Source: Apoda limacodes (lineage: Eukaryota; Arthropoda; Insecta; Lepidoptera; Limacodidae). Taken from it: 64,000 nucleotides of DNA. Below, piece after piece: positions 12,492-23,795 of the stretch. A program made the translations under genes and the position numbers. Where the stretch lies: NCBI GenBank assembly GCA_946406115.1, contig OX291550.1, forward strand, positions 4,454,803 to 4,518,802, given 5' to 3'. The first letter of the stretch is position 1; every line of letters starts with the position of its first letter. The notes below the pieces were generated by a model, which ran no database searches, was not told where the DNA came from, and was given only the letters and a program-made list of their open reading frames with translations.

Positions 12492-13037
12492 ATCTAAATA
12501 CTAATACTTACTAAATTAATAACAATATTTACGTTTGAATTTGGGCACAGCGCTTGGCCGTACAGGGTACAAACAATAATCTAGTGCCATGTCCACACAG
12601 ATATACCTATGTATATAAATATAAGTAATGTAACGAATTAGTTTAAGCTTGCAATATTTGAAACTCTTAAAACTTATACAATTTGCCAGGAATACAAGAG
12701 ACAGGTACATAGTTTTTGTCGTCCTTCGACAAATAGTTAACAACTCGAGGCGCATACTCGGAATCTGAATTATTAACTTATGTTCGGTCCTGAGACATTG
12801 TCATTACTCCGCCAAACTTAAGGTGGAGCAAGAAAGACATACAAGTGCGTTCGGGGTAGGTGATTCGTGTAAGGGATGACTTTCGCATGATCATAAGAAT
12901 AAGGGATTCATGGAATTATCGCGAAGGCGGTAAGGCCGAATTACACCATCATATTATTCAAAGTTACAGCTTTTCTTTAACTCAAAGGTGCGTTGACGCA
13001 TTGCAGAAAGAAGGTAGGGAGCTTGATAGTCAATTTG

Positions 13038-13074
13038 GAACTACAGTGTAAACTACAGTGTGAACTACAGTGTG
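13038..13074. repeat. 12-bp tandem repeat
   Basis: AACTACAGTGTG is present three times, the first copy with A in the last position. Confidence 0.85.
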
Positions 13075-13390
13075 AACTGGTAGTGAGTTAGTCGAGATTT
13101 TACGTGTAACAAATTAGTAACAAATTGAAAAAAAGTGTAACAAATGAGTTTTTATATACAAATATACTTATTTCGTAATCTAAAGTCATTTCCAATTATG
13201 CTTCAAATTATAATGTTGATTTTGTATCTTGCACAAAATATATTTCATTTCTTTAAATCCTAAAGTTTATTTTATGTTATAAGAGTACTGCAGATCTCTC
13301 TTTGTAAATATTATGTATATTAACCCCAATTATTGCAGCAAAACATTCTTTTACTCCAGGCTCAGGGAGTCCGTCCTAGTCTGTTATTGG

Positions 13391-13717
13391 CTAACGTAAT
13401 CTGATTGGTATTAACTGTTGTTTGAGTAGAATTTTAATATTTACTTTTAAGTACCACATTTTACTGACTGTAGAGTAATTTTCCATAATAGCCGGTGTAG
13501 AATCCTGAATATTATCTCTGAAGATTATATTTGAGGGAAAGAGACTAAGACTACCATCATTTTCAGTGAAGGGCAAGTTTTGTTTCTTAATCTTCAAAGT
13601 ACCTTCTAACTGAAGGAAACAGGAGCCAATACTTTGGTGACAAGGTACTGCTATTATATTTACGAAATACGCTCCGACAAACAATGATCCCTCTTCATTT
13701 ACAGAATTTAACTTCAC
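13391..13717 (-). other. Open frame of 108 codons, unidentified
   Basis: This is the longest minus-strand frame in the first 23 kb. Its residues are reasonably mixed and include GSCFLQLEGTLKIKKQNL, but no family is recognised. No neighbouring frame continues it and base composition equals the surroundings. It may be chance or transposon-derived. Confidence 0.15.
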
Positions 13718-13719
13718 CG

Positions 13720-15380
13720 TTACAGCGCCATATAGCTATTTATTAAGCGGAACAGTAACACATTTGTATTTGTTTGTTAAAAACGATTTACAAAGTTAAG
13801 CAATGTGTTACAACGGGCTTGGTCAGTAATTGAATTGATCTTGTCAAATTGATATAACTTTAATTCTGTTACTTACATATATTAATTTATACTACTCGTT
13901 CAGAACCTAATATCAATAGTGAGTAAAAAGGTTTGTATCGTTTCGAGTGATGAATGCTCTTGAAAGGTAATACCGAATTTCAAGAAACTCCGGAAATGTG
14001 TAAAAAACACTTATTCTTTGATGTTGATTGATAACACTTATTATTTGTACACGTGTGCTAATATTATGGATACGAAGGTATATGTGCAGAGACTTTCAAT
14101 TTTGCGACGGCTAAATATAAAAAACTGAAAAGTTAAAATTACATTCAGAAAAACGACACAGAAATGACATCGATTACGGATCTCTCGAATTTATTATTAA
14201 TAATATTCTTTATTTGCATGGCCTGTTATTCGTTTTGAAAATCTATTTTATTGTAATAAACAAAGGGCGTAATCCTCATTCGTTCTATCGAAAGCATAGA
14301 ATATTTTTAATTTTTAAAGTGAAAACTTCCTTAGCGGCGTTGTGCAATTTTTTTGTGATCGGTAAAAAATGTTAAACTCTATAGGACGAATAAAAAGTAA
14401 GAGGAAATTGGGTTGATGAAGAGATGAAAGAGCGGATTACACATGTTAAAATGTTATATCCAGGTTGTATGTTTTTTAGTATATGGCGAATATGAGTAGT
14501 ACAGAGAGGTTGCATATGGGATTTTAAATCTATGGCAGATTGAGATGTCAAATATACTACGTCAAAAAAGTAAATAAATAAACATTATTATTTATAATAA
14601 ATAAATATTTATACGAAGTGATGGGAAATAAATAGCTAGAAAAGGAGAAAGAAATAGTTTATATTCAAGTTCTGCCACTTCTGCTGGCACTCCCGGAGGG
14701 CAACCCGTTTTTTAAATACCAAGTCGTCCTAAGACGACCGACTGCGCTGCCACAGCCGCTGCGGACTAAAAAAATCTTTTAGTATGAATTTAAAACTGTG
14801 ATGCATTTGTTGTTCCGTGATTAGTGTATAGACCATTGCTTGATTAGTAGTTTTCCTTTGATTCGGCCTTCAAACTCTGCTCATCCAGCAAAGGCTTATT
14901 TTCACGGCCTCGACTGTTATGTGATTTTTATGATTAATGTGACTTAACATAGAGGGAGTTGGCGATAATGATATAATAATATTTTTTTTTGTACATAAAA
15001 TAAGAGTGGCTCTATTCATCAACTTAATATGACTCGTGTTAAGTATATTATTTCTAGATAAAATATTGCTACTGTTAGTTTAGTTTGCCCCTTTACCGAC
15101 TACACAACCAGGTGTTTCTCCCGCTCTCACTAATTGAAATGTCAAAAACAACGATTTAGCTGCGGGAGAAACATGTTTCTAATTATTTTTTTGAGTGCAG
15201 AATTTAATGGCTCTTTGATGTTCTAGTTTCAGCCTAGTTGAAAGCATTCGTAGTTGATTACTATGTGTTGGTATTTTTTATCGAATTATAAAAAATATTA
15301 GATAGCACACTTTCTTGGACTTCGCAAATCAAATAAATTAGTAGATGCATCTTCGCCTCAACAGGATTTTTAAGAAGTTA
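13720..15380. other. Non-coding spacer
   Basis: AT-rich, apart from a GC-rich patch at about 14,680-14,765 containing short inverted words (AAGTCGTCC / AAGACGACC). No gene or element is recognised. Confidence 0.45.
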
Positions 15381-15384
15381 AAAA

Positions 15385-15780
15385 ATTTACGATGGACCAA
15401 TTAGACAAACTCGAGCGTTTTTAAAATATGTTTGTTAGGTTTATATTTAGTCTTCGCAAAAATAACCATATCCCGCTTGTCGCGAATTGTAATACTTACA
15501 CTCCCACACTGCTTTACAACCTACTATTTAATCCACCAACACCTCCATACTTAAAAGAACGTCTCCTATTCATAACTTTTGATGGTCAACGAGTCTAATC
15601 TTAAAAAATAACTACTCAAACCACGAACTTTTATGATTTCTGTACCGTATCAGATGTTTCTTTTCATCTTAACCACTCAAACGTCCGGGCTACTATTATG
15701 GTCGCCCAAACTTTTTGGCGTCAGGCGTTAAGGCAACTATGGCAGCCTCGCTGACTTGTTTCCTTTTTATTGATTTGGTC
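15385..15780 (+). pseudogene. Non-LTR retrotransposon ORF2 C-terminal remnant
   Basis: Starting at QLDKLERxxK (about 15,396), the plus strand reads like the region after the reverse transcriptase of Jockey-type elements. It shows a Leu-Glu-Arg helix, then text spread over shifting frames with SRLSRI and HTALQPT. It ends in a segment that resembles the FWRQALRQLWQP tail (around 15,712-15,745). Several stops and frameshifts make it non-functional. Assignment is by general resemblance of this region. Confidence 0.42.
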
Positions 15781-15789
15781 TGCTTTGGT

Positions 15790-17388
15790 TGAATTTGATT
15801 CTGTGGAGCTTCTTAAAATTGATACTAGATGGTTCTGTATTAAAAAACACGTCTATCGGTTAAATGGTTTTACTTATATTCAACCCTAATTCCCAGGATT
15901 CACCTTTTTTTAAAGTACTTTGGATTAGTAGTTGTACTTTAATTTTCACATATATTGATTGTGTATATATGTACCTACACAGGCGTTTTTTTTGTTTTGG
16001 TATAGCCGTAGTAGCTTGCTAGAAAATATGTTGGAAACGGCAACCGACGCTCGATGCAAAAAATTTAGATCGCCCGGGTTTCGGGACGATCAGCGCACTT
16101 ATAGCTTTCGAATTCGGACGTTTTAATGGCTAATGGCTATTTTAAAAGTCTGGTTAAAGCTCATTTCATTGATTTGTCATTTTTTACTTTGATAGGTTTT
16201 TGCTTTTCTTTTATATGTGGTCAAAGCTTGGATTTCAACACAACAAATGTAAAAACGATCGAAGCTTTCGAAATGTTGCCTTAAGGATATCCTAGACAGA
16301 TAGAGTCAGAAATGAAGTCACTTTGAGAAATTTATTTAGTTAGAAAAGACAGGATTTGCTGATAGTCTTAGAGACAGCTGACTCAGCACTATTATATCAG
16401 CTCGTAATTATGATTCTTTGAAACAAAGCCTTTTATGTCTTAAACGAATTTTATAATAATAATAATAATAAATGAAATGTAGAATTATTTTTTATAATTA
16501 TTTTATAATGTAATGTAATGACATGTAAAATATTTTTACGACATATATGAATATGAATAAAAGATGCTATCCACGATGCTAAGGATGAATAAATTACGAA
16601 TGTTTTAGACGCATAGCAAAGGACGAGGTTCAAGGTTATTTTAAGGGATAGCTGTACTTTCCACATTATGGACGTTTTAGTTAGGTTAATTTTTTTTTAC
16701 ATCCAAACCACACCAGAGGGCACATTTTACAGACGACACAATAGAGGTCAAGGTTGTATCTATACAAATCGCCAAGCTCGGCTGGTACATTTTGTAGGTG
16801 ACAGCAGTGTAAGTCGGCTAAGCACAGAAACAAGTAGCAGAGTCTGCGAGTTTTTACGTGAATTATGATATTTCTCCATTTAATTGTAAATATTCAGCAG
16901 ATTTTTGTGCAGGAGGACACATTATTGATCCTTGGTTGAAATTGGTGTACCTAAGACGATACCTAAGTTACTTTTGCCGAATATAAATGAAATATCAAAT
17001 TCTTTTTCATGTTCAATTTATTTGGTACATTTATGAGAAACTTAAGAGAATCCGATTCGCATCGCCTCACAGTGTGCTTCATTCATTCGAATTTGCCACT
17101 TATTATTGAGACTTACAAGTCAAACACCATGAAATTTTGAAGACGTGCTCTAGGATTAAATATCTAGGTCTGCAGTGTGCCAGTTTTCCTTTAAATTATT
17201 AATTTTTAAAGCTATACAGGGTTCTAGTGTTTCATACAAATGATCTTAAATAAGATTCAAGGTTAATAAAAACTTTTTAAGGATTTTGGAAAACCACAGA
17301 CATAGATATTGTTGTTTGAGATCATGTCTACAAAATTTCACAGAAATTTGATCAGTAAATATCCAAAACAAGTAGAAAATTCTTTTGT
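15790..17388. other. Non-coding spacer with (AAT)n tract
   Basis: It includes an AAT run at about 16,453-16,473. It also has a segment at 17,220-17,395 in which TTTCATACAAA and TTGTATGAAAC sit at opposite ends as a short inverted repeat. An unremarkable 66-codon plus frame at 16,668-16,868 has somewhat higher GC but no recognisable domain. Confidence 0.4.
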
Positions 17389-17790
17389 ATGAAACACGCT
17401 GCTTGGCGCCGCGAATCGTATCCTCTTAAGTGGTCGCGCGATCGACACAGTTACCCGACAACAGCTTCCTCCTGCCTCATTCAATGTCCTCCCAACCATA
17501 CAGCGGCATTTCGTGGTAGCTTCAAGTTTGCAGCTTCAAGGTGCTGGAACGACTTACCACCGTTGCGCAATATTCAAACTGTAAGAAACTTCAAAAAAAA
17601 TATACAGATTATATATTTATTTAAAAAAAAGAAATTAAATAACAGCTGCAATCTAAAAAAATAAAAATATAGTGAAACCCTCTTTATTGTTTTAACGTAC
17701 ATATTTAATTATACATAGCTAATATTTAATATAAATTTTCATATTATTTTTAATAATTTTGTTTTTGTTATATTAGTTATATTAACATAA
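17389..17790 (+). pseudogene. Non-LTR retrotransposon ORF2 3' end
   Basis: The plus-strand frame ends with the motif AAFRGSFKFAASRCWNDLPP followed by LRNIQTVRNFKKNIQ. That is the usual finish of CR1/Jockey-group ORF2 proteins (a Phe/Ser-rich strand, then W-N-x-L-P and a basic helix). The first 25 residues come from unrelated DNA, so the element is 5'-truncated. An AT-rich 3' UTR follows. The terminal tail with ATTCTATTCTATT seems to have been pushed to about 18,160-18,178 by the minus-strand insertion described next. Confidence 0.65.
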
Positions 17791-17839
17791 GTGCTTATTC
17801 TGCAATGCGAAGAAGATGGAACTTCGGCTGTGTTTTTTT

Positions 17840-18095
17840 TTATACCACTAAAGTGGCAAACAAGCTTACGGTCCGCCTGATGGTAAGCGGTCAACGTAGC
17901 CTATGGACGCTTGCAACACCAGAGGTATCACTCGCGCGTTGCAGGCCCTTCAGAAATCTAATAACTTCTTTCTTGAAGAACTCCATACTGTAGTCCTTGG
18001 AGAAAACCTTGACAGGGAGCTCATTCCACAACTTAAGCGTTTTATACTTAAATAAATAAATAAACCCAAAAAAAGAGACCACATTTAACATGGCA
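17840..18095 (-). pseudogene. 5'-truncated non-LTR retrotransposon 3' end (LWNELP family)
   Basis: Read on the minus strand it gives LWNELPVKVFSKDYSMEFFK and ends ...TSGVASVHRLR. After the stop it carries the GGTAAGC/GTGGCAAAC tail shared with the copies at 20.52 and 29.42 kb. It looks like a short insertion into the 3' end of the plus-strand element around it. No upstream RT domain is present. Confidence 0.7.
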
Positions 18096-18182
18096 CTGCA
18101 ACAAGTATGTTAGTTTCATATATTGTGTGTCTCATTTCTTTTATGTGTTGTTTTGTGATTCAAATAAATTGTATTCTATTCT
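18096..18182 (+). repeat. 3' tail of non-LTR element
   Basis: A T-rich 3' UTR ends in AATAAATTGTATTCTATTCT, the kind of short tandem tail seen on CR1-like elements. It is separated from its coding part at 17.4-17.8 kb by the minus-strand fragment. Confidence 0.45.
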
Positions 18183-18469
18183 ATTACATTTAAAGGGTAT
18201 TTTAAGAAGAGCCACATTCTAGTAGTAATAAGTACACAGCTGTCTCAACAAGTATACGACAAGGTCTATTCTTTCAACACAAAAATTTTATTTATCCCAC
18301 AAATGTCTTTAGATGATTACATTATGTTTCGAAGGAATTTATCTATTCATAATAAATATGGGTTCAATTTTTTTTTTTCAAGTTTTCGCGCGCAATAGAA
18401 GTAGTATATACCTATATAGATAGGGGATACTTATACAAACAAAAAATGTCAAGTTATATGGTATTCTAA

Positions 18470-18905
18470 AAAAAAAGTCACTTGCATCACATCACAATAA
18501 AACGCTATTTTGTCAAAGTTGGTATGAAAAACTTGACCAAAAACAAATGTGAATTTCTCAAGAAAAAAATTATCTAGGTCATGTCATCTCAGAAAAAAGG
18601 TATAAAGCCTGATACGACTACAGTAGTAATAAAAACCAGTTCCAAAATCAGAAGACAAAGTGAACATATTTGTACCATTTGTATTATCGCAAGTTTATCT
18701 CTAATTTTGCTATAATCACGATTTCTTTAAGTAGGTTATATCATAAAGATGCTTAATTTATTTGTACAGATGAATGGCAGACATCATTTAATTTACTAAA
18801 AGAAGCTTTTACAACACCAAAAATCTTAGACTATCCAATTTTTTCTAGTAAACATACAATGGTTTTACAAACCGATACTTCAGGAATTGTTTTACCTAAT
18901 GATAG
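18470..18905 (+). pseudogene. Ty3/Gypsy pol remnant (RT end to RNase H)
   Basis: Across shifting plus-strand frames the classic order of Ty3/Gypsy Pol is readable. First comes a KCEFLKKK..YLGHVIS block (18,547-18,600), then a GIKPDTT-like stretch. A FISNFA..SLS block follows (18,690-18,735). Last comes the RNase H entry WQTSFNLLKEAFTTPKILDY, leading to VLQTDTSG (about 18,775-18,880). Stops and frameshifts are frequent. No LTRs, integrase or gag are seen around it. Confidence 0.72.
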
Positions 18906-19325
18906 AATAGACGAACTCTAAATATAGCAGAGTTAGATTATAATTATCCAATGAATAATAGCACTAGTATAGAATTTTCACTAACACAGAAACTTCGAAT
19001 TTTAATTACTCTGTCTTTAAGGCAATAAGGAAAAATTTGGTTCGATTGCGTGGTTCGTACCTAGTTATGTATCATAGAGCGATGCAATACTTACCAAGAG
19101 CCGTATCGCTTACAAAACAATACAGCCGGAGAGCATTTGTGGTCTGGTTGGACTTATGGAATCTTGCTGTTTGGCCAAAATTAGAACTACCCTCGCCCTA
19201 TGAAAATGTTGTTCGCTTAAACGACAATTATGTACCAAAGCCCAGTGGTTTTCTGATATCTTAAAAAGAACACGCGGTACATATCTATAAGTAATAAGCA
19301 GTCTACATCTCTTTGTCACAGCACA
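18906..19325. other. Continuation of decayed element, not resolved
   Basis: After the RNase H remnant the text briefly stays Gypsy-like (EFSLTQKLRILITLS at about 18,978). A moderately GC-rich segment at 19,037-19,264 follows with an open 75-codon frame. I cannot assign that frame. Confidence 0.25.
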
Positions 19326-19329
19326 ATAA

Positions 19330-19560
19330 GTTTGGTATAAAACAAAAGATATTCGCTACTTTTTATTACAAACCCGAATTACGGAACAGTGCTGGCGGGA
19401 TGATATAATGTTGAAATATGTCTCCACTGAGACGAGAGCTCGAGCTATCACGATCCATAATACTGTAAGGCAGTTTTGTTTCATGCCATATCTTTCACAT
19501 AATCTCATTCTTTTACAATCCAACCTCTACATATGTATCTGTATAGAATTTTGAGTTTAG
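19330..19560. repeat. Dispersed repeat, copy A
   Basis: It shares with 31,010-31,240 an ordered set of words: GATATAATGTTGAAATATGT against GATAATATAAATGTTGAAATATGT, then TCTCC..GAGACGAG, ATCACGAT, TGTAAG.CAGTTTTGTT.., CATAATCT and CAATC/CAGTCC. Similarity is clear over about 200 bp. It has no ORF of its own; its identity is unknown. Confidence 0.5.
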
Positions 19561-19747
19561 TTTTTTACAAATAATGTTATGTGAGAATGTTTAATTTTCA
19601 CTATAATTATTTATGAACGTTTATGCAACTTGGTGAAGTTCGCTAGCAAATGTGCCGAATTACAGAAATGCTTTTAATTTCTTTGTTAGAGTGAACTTAT
19701 TTCTTACTTTTTTTAAAACTATTTTTGTCATCAATTTTGTTACAATT

Positions 19748-19777
19748 TATATATATATATATATACATATATATAGG
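19748..19777. repeat. (TA)n microsatellite
   Basis: A TATATATA run with a short CATA interruption. Confidence 0.85.
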
Positions 19778-20374
19778 TATGGGTTAATGCATTCATATCT
19801 ATACAACCTTTTCGCCTGCGGCTTCGCTCACATGGACGATGCATAAATTTGTATGCATAAAGTTTTTTTAACCAATAGAATCTCGGGATTTGAAATTCAA
19901 AAATTTGGAACAATGCGATTGATGACATTAAATCAACGCCTTATTCATATTCATTACTTTTAGCCTCAGCGGTTAGAGCTGGGCGATGATGGCAGTCAAT
20001 AAAAAAATGTCACGTTTACACTTAAAAACGGGTAAAATTCTGAAAAAGTCCTTACGCAACCATATAAATCTCATCACTTAATATAACATTTAACATAAAA
20101 ATAATTCTAGTTATATTGCGTTAAGTTGTCAAAATGACATTCGTTTACCGATTTCAATAACGAGACATTTCTACAACAGTGTTTACGATCTCCCTCTAAA
20201 AGCCACCTAAATCAAACCAACACCGGGTATGTAAATGTAAGCCGTATCTATATCTCCCCACTGTCATTGTATCCTGACAAGTAGAGTAATCCAATCACGC
20301 TGGTAAATGGCGGAGGAGACAACTGATGAATTACCCGATCGTTTTGATTATTATTAGCTTTTGTGTTTGTCATG

Positions 20375-20417
20375 ATTTTGTGACGCAGATACAATTTTGT
20401 GACGTAGATACAATTTC
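20375..20417. repeat. 19-bp tandem duplication
   Basis: ATTTTGTGACG(C/T)AGATACA is repeated head to tail. Confidence 0.8.
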
Positions 20418-20514
20418 GCTATATATTTCTGAATAACCCATTCAAACCATCAATTATACTAGAGTGTTAGCGATGTCACTATTTTTATACATTAATACCA
20501 CAACCAATAATTTG

Positions 20515-20712
20515 GAATTAAACGCTTGGGTTGTAGAGGTTTTTTCAAGGACTACAGTATGAGGTTATTCAAGAAGGAAGGTATTAGATTTTTGAAAGGA
20601 CGGCAACGCGGAAGTGATACCCCTGGTGTTGCAAGCGTACATAGGCTACGGTTACCGCTTACCATCAGGCGTACCGTAAGGTTGTCCGACACCATAGTGG
20701 TATAACAATAAA
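20515..20712 (+). pseudogene. Non-LTR retrotransposon 3' end (LWNELP family)
   Basis: Second member of the family seen at 17.84 and 29.42 kb. The frame carries FSRTTV-like text, then KKEGIRFLKG, VASVHRLR and the post-stop ACCGCTTACCATCAGGCG tail with GTGGTATAACA. The start is truncated in the LWNELP region by a small deletion after GCTTGGGTTGTAG. Confidence 0.65.
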
Positions 20713-20954
20713 TAAAAAGAAGTGCTGATCAAAATCAGCAATTTAAAAAAAAAACATTATTTGTGGAAACTTTAATGTAAACACTAGAAAATAGGTCACT
20801 AAGCACCAGATTGCTTACCTCATTTAATTTACATAATTTTTTTGTGAACCAACTAAAGTTGCTGTATCTAGTGCCACTTGCCTCGACAGTATATTATCTG
20901 ACATAAAACCAAATTAAAAATCAATTCAAAGCAATCTAGAGACAGACCATTTTA

Positions 20955-21400
20955 GGCAGTAAGTGGTTTTAGGAAGGAAGAATCAAGATATCACTAAAAA
21001 AGAAATTAAATTCATACCAATTACAACTAAACCGATCGAATCATTTCAATCTAACTTAATGCCTAAATTTTCTGATGACTCTTATAATGGCAACCCTAAT
21101 GATATGTACAATACTATTATTGACCCTATTGCTACACAGTATAATAAAATATTTACTACTTAAAATAAATTAATTTCCAGTCGCTTTAGTTTATAGAATG
21201 GGCTTCCCCAGGTATTTATAAAAGTAGGCGTAAACTGTTTGAATCACATAAAGAAATAACATATAGTAATCGACCAGTATTTACGGAATGTATAAAAAGT
21301 ACTCAAATACCTTTAAAGAAGCCTGTTATGTTGCAAAATCAATTCTCCTCAGAAGTAAATTAAAAAATCAACAAATAAAAAAAGTACATGGAACATTATC
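20955..21400 (+). pseudogene. Non-LTR ORF2 linker remnant between EN and RT
   Basis: The plus strand has a 66-codon frame (20,963-21,163) followed, after stops and frameshifts, by text like GIYKSRRKLFESHKEITYSN (21,205-21,270) and then KIKNQQIKKVHGT. That order resembles the Trp-Ile-x-x-Gly-Ile plus basic-helix region that links endonuclease and reverse transcriptase in Jockey-group elements. It may belong with the C-terminal remnant at 22.44 kb. In that case the RT core has been lost, and the repeat at 21.4-22.06 kb was inserted between the two. Confidence 0.45.
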
Positions 21401-21402
21401 TA

Positions 21403-22058
21403 TATATATAAAAATGAATCCCTATTTCCCTTGGTCACGCCATCACGCGTGAACGGGTAGACCGATTTTGCTAATTCTTTTTCAGTTGTGTTTGTTATTA
21501 TCAGGATAAGGTTCTCCTGAGTTGAGGTCGGACTGGCGCACTAAGGAAAACTCGAAGTCGGCTGGACCAATTCAGGTAATTTTTTTTTGATGTGTTTGTT
21601 AGTGTTAGGGCAAAGTTGTTATGGAAGAAAAAAACGGTCAAGTGCGAGTCTCATAAAAATGAATCCCTATTTCTCTTGGTCACGCGGTCACGCGTGAACG
21701 GCTAGAATGATCTCGTTAATTCTTTTTCAGTTATGTTTGTTAGTGTTAGGGCAAGGTTTTTATGAAAAAAAAGAACGTTCAAGTGCGAGTCGGACTCGCG
21801 CACTAAGGAAAACTCGAAGACAGCTGAACCGATTGGGGTAATTTATTTTTGTTGTGTTTGTTAGTGTTAGGGCAAGGTTTTATGAAAGAAAAAAAGGGTC
21901 AAGTTCGAGTCGGACTCGCGCAATAAGTGTAAACCGATTGTAATGAAATTTTGGTATCGTGTTATGTACATGCCGGGGAAGGTTTCTGAATTAGTACGAC
22001 CCTTTCACAGTAGGTTGGTGCGGAGAAACAACGTTCGCCGGGTCAACTAGTAAACAAT
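21403..22058 (+). repeat. Composite dispersed repeat with internal duplications
   Basis: It begins ATATATATAAAAATGAATCC and ends GCCGGGTCAACTAGTA. The unit with TCACGCG-TGAACGG, TTCTTTTTCAGTTNTGTTTG, TTAGTGTTAGGGCAAGG and AAGTGCGAGTCGGACTCGCG occurs roughly three times with losses, so the copy grew by internal duplication. It is non-coding. Confidence 0.65.
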
Positions 22059-22439
22059 AAAACTGGTAAAGCTGGGAAATCTTGTCAGGTGTCTAGAGTA
22101 TCGCATCTCTGTCACTCCGCAAATACTGTAATGAATGAATATAGCCAACATCGACAAAGAATGAGCGTGTTTCCTCGTTATCCGGAAAAATACTTTGCTG
22201 AAATGAATAAAAAATCTTACTAAATGTTAATTATGATTTGTTTCATCGAAAGTTATTAACATAATAGTTTATCAAAACTTTGGTTTTGTTAAACAGGTTT
22301 TTATAGTTATCTAAATATGTACACTAGTAATTTTGTTGATTAAATTTTAATTGTTATTTTTTATTTATTTAAAGACATTTGGGATCCAATAATTATACAA
22401 AAGTTAAATACTACTCTACTCTTTAACATGTGAATACTA

Positions 22440-22668
22440 TATTTGTGTTACAAAAAAAGCAATTCGGGCTATTTACAAATTAGGATCCAGGATATCTCTG
22501 AGGGATAGGTTTAGGGAAGTAAATATTTTAACTTTAACGTCGCATTACATATAGGAAAATCTTTGCATGTTCATAAAAATATTAATAGTTTCAGCAAGAA
22601 AAATGACGTTCACAAAGTAAATACTAGAAGTGAAAAATAATATTTAATAACTTGGACTTTGTAAAAAC
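22440..22668 (+). pseudogene. Non-LTR ORF2 C-terminal remnant
   Basis: In one frame the plus strand reads LQKKAIRAIYKLGSRISLRD followed by RFREVNILTLTSHYI. After a frameshift it continues HVHKNINSFSKKNDVHKVNT (about 22,562-22,622) with RSEK and a stop. The Gln-Lys-x-Ala-Ile-Arg helix and His-x-x-Asn-Thr-Arg ending are typical of the post-RT part of Jockey-group ORF2. The 5' portion is missing. Confidence 0.68.
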
Positions 22669-23230
22669 TAAATTTTTAATAAAAAAATTGACTTTGATTT
22701 TGAAATAACCTGAAATTTTCACAATATTAGTTATTGTGTTGGACTTACTTACAAATAATTTTAAGAAAACAAAAAGTAAAAATTTATTGGTTGTCTTCAT
22801 ACAAGAATATTAAACTTCCCTTATACTATTGTATTTATCTTTATGTTTATTGGTATACGTCTCAATTTCTTTTCTACTCATAAAGCTATACTGCATAAAA
22901 CCCCCTTTTTCTGACCTCGTTACTAAAAGTTAACTGGAAAAAAATACCTAGAGGCATTAAGTTCGCCTGTGTACACATTTAATGTAATAAAGAGATTATT
23001 ATTACTTTTAAGGAACATGTTTTTTTGCTTTTGCTCCATTGTTAACACACAGAAGCTTCGATTATAGTATAAGTTTTATTGTATAACAGCAAATAATAAA
23101 ATCAATCAAGTACGATTCGGTCCATTCTGTAATAATACGGAACCCACAGTGCACGAGTTCAACTCACACTTGACCGGTTTATTATTTTTAATTGATATAT
23201 ATATATATGTTGTCATAATAATGACAACTG
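22669..23230. other. Non-coding spacer
   Basis: AT-rich. At about 23,095-23,185 it carries a fragment with GATTCGGTCC..CACGAGTTCAACTCACACTTGACCGG, probably a decayed member of the AAGTGCGAG family in inverse orientation. No gene is seen. Confidence 0.4.
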
Positions 23231-23680
23231 CTAGGACCGACAGATTAACTCCAAAGCACGGAGGAGGTCAGGAAAATGTGTCACTAGGCGGTCACCTATC
23301 TGGGTACTGACCACACCCGACGTTGCCTTACTTCGCTTATCGTTTTCGATAGACGGATGCGACTGGGCCACCGGCTCTTCTAGGTATAGAGAACAATGAA
23401 ACGTTTTCGCATTGTTTATAAATGGGTGCAGACTGGAACCAAGGTTTCCCGCGCTATTCAGAGGCCTTGGACAGAGTGGTCGCGATTTGAGACACAAGTT
23501 CTCCGCGCTTTTCCTCCACAACGAAACGAGGGATGTTCGCACGGCCCGTATAATGATTATCTCCAGTACTGTTATCTGCATAGCAATCTATGTTATTTAT
23601 AGTCAACATGCCATTGATATGCAGGATAAACAGCGTAGGAGGCAGCACAGAGCCTTGCGGGTCACCAACATTAATCAATC
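23231..23680 (-). pseudogene. Non-LTR reverse transcriptase remnant
   Basis: On the minus strand, 23,678 downward reads GDPQGSVLPPTLFILHINGM, the conserved RT block before the catalytic box. Next come CYADNSTGD, where the catalytic YADD has become YADN, and YTGRANIPR. A second minus frame (23,581-23,231) overlaps the downstream part and continues the decayed thumb region (SSLHPFINNAKTFHCSLYLE). The altered catalytic box and the frameshift make it inactive. It is a Jockey-type RT, different from the one at 25.7 kb. Confidence 0.78.
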
Positions 23681-23683
23681 AAA

Positions 23684-23795
23684 TCAAACAATATTTATTC
23701 GAATAGGTTTCCAAGAACACTTTTAAATCGTCAATACAATGTAAACAATGTTAATTTCTGCCAAAACGAGCTGGCAAGAAGTTCTATTTAAAGTA
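23684..23795 (+). repeat. Dispersed repeat, TTTATTCGAATAGG copy
   Basis: About 105 bp from CAATATTTATTCGAATAGGT through CGTCAATACAATGT and GAGCTGGCAAGAAG. It is matched in inverse orientation at the end of the window (63,893-64,000). Confidence 0.65.

Noticed and set aside
23396..23726. Plus-strand frames of 68 and 104 codons
   Set aside because: They lie opposite the recognisable minus-strand reverse transcriptase and are shadows of it.
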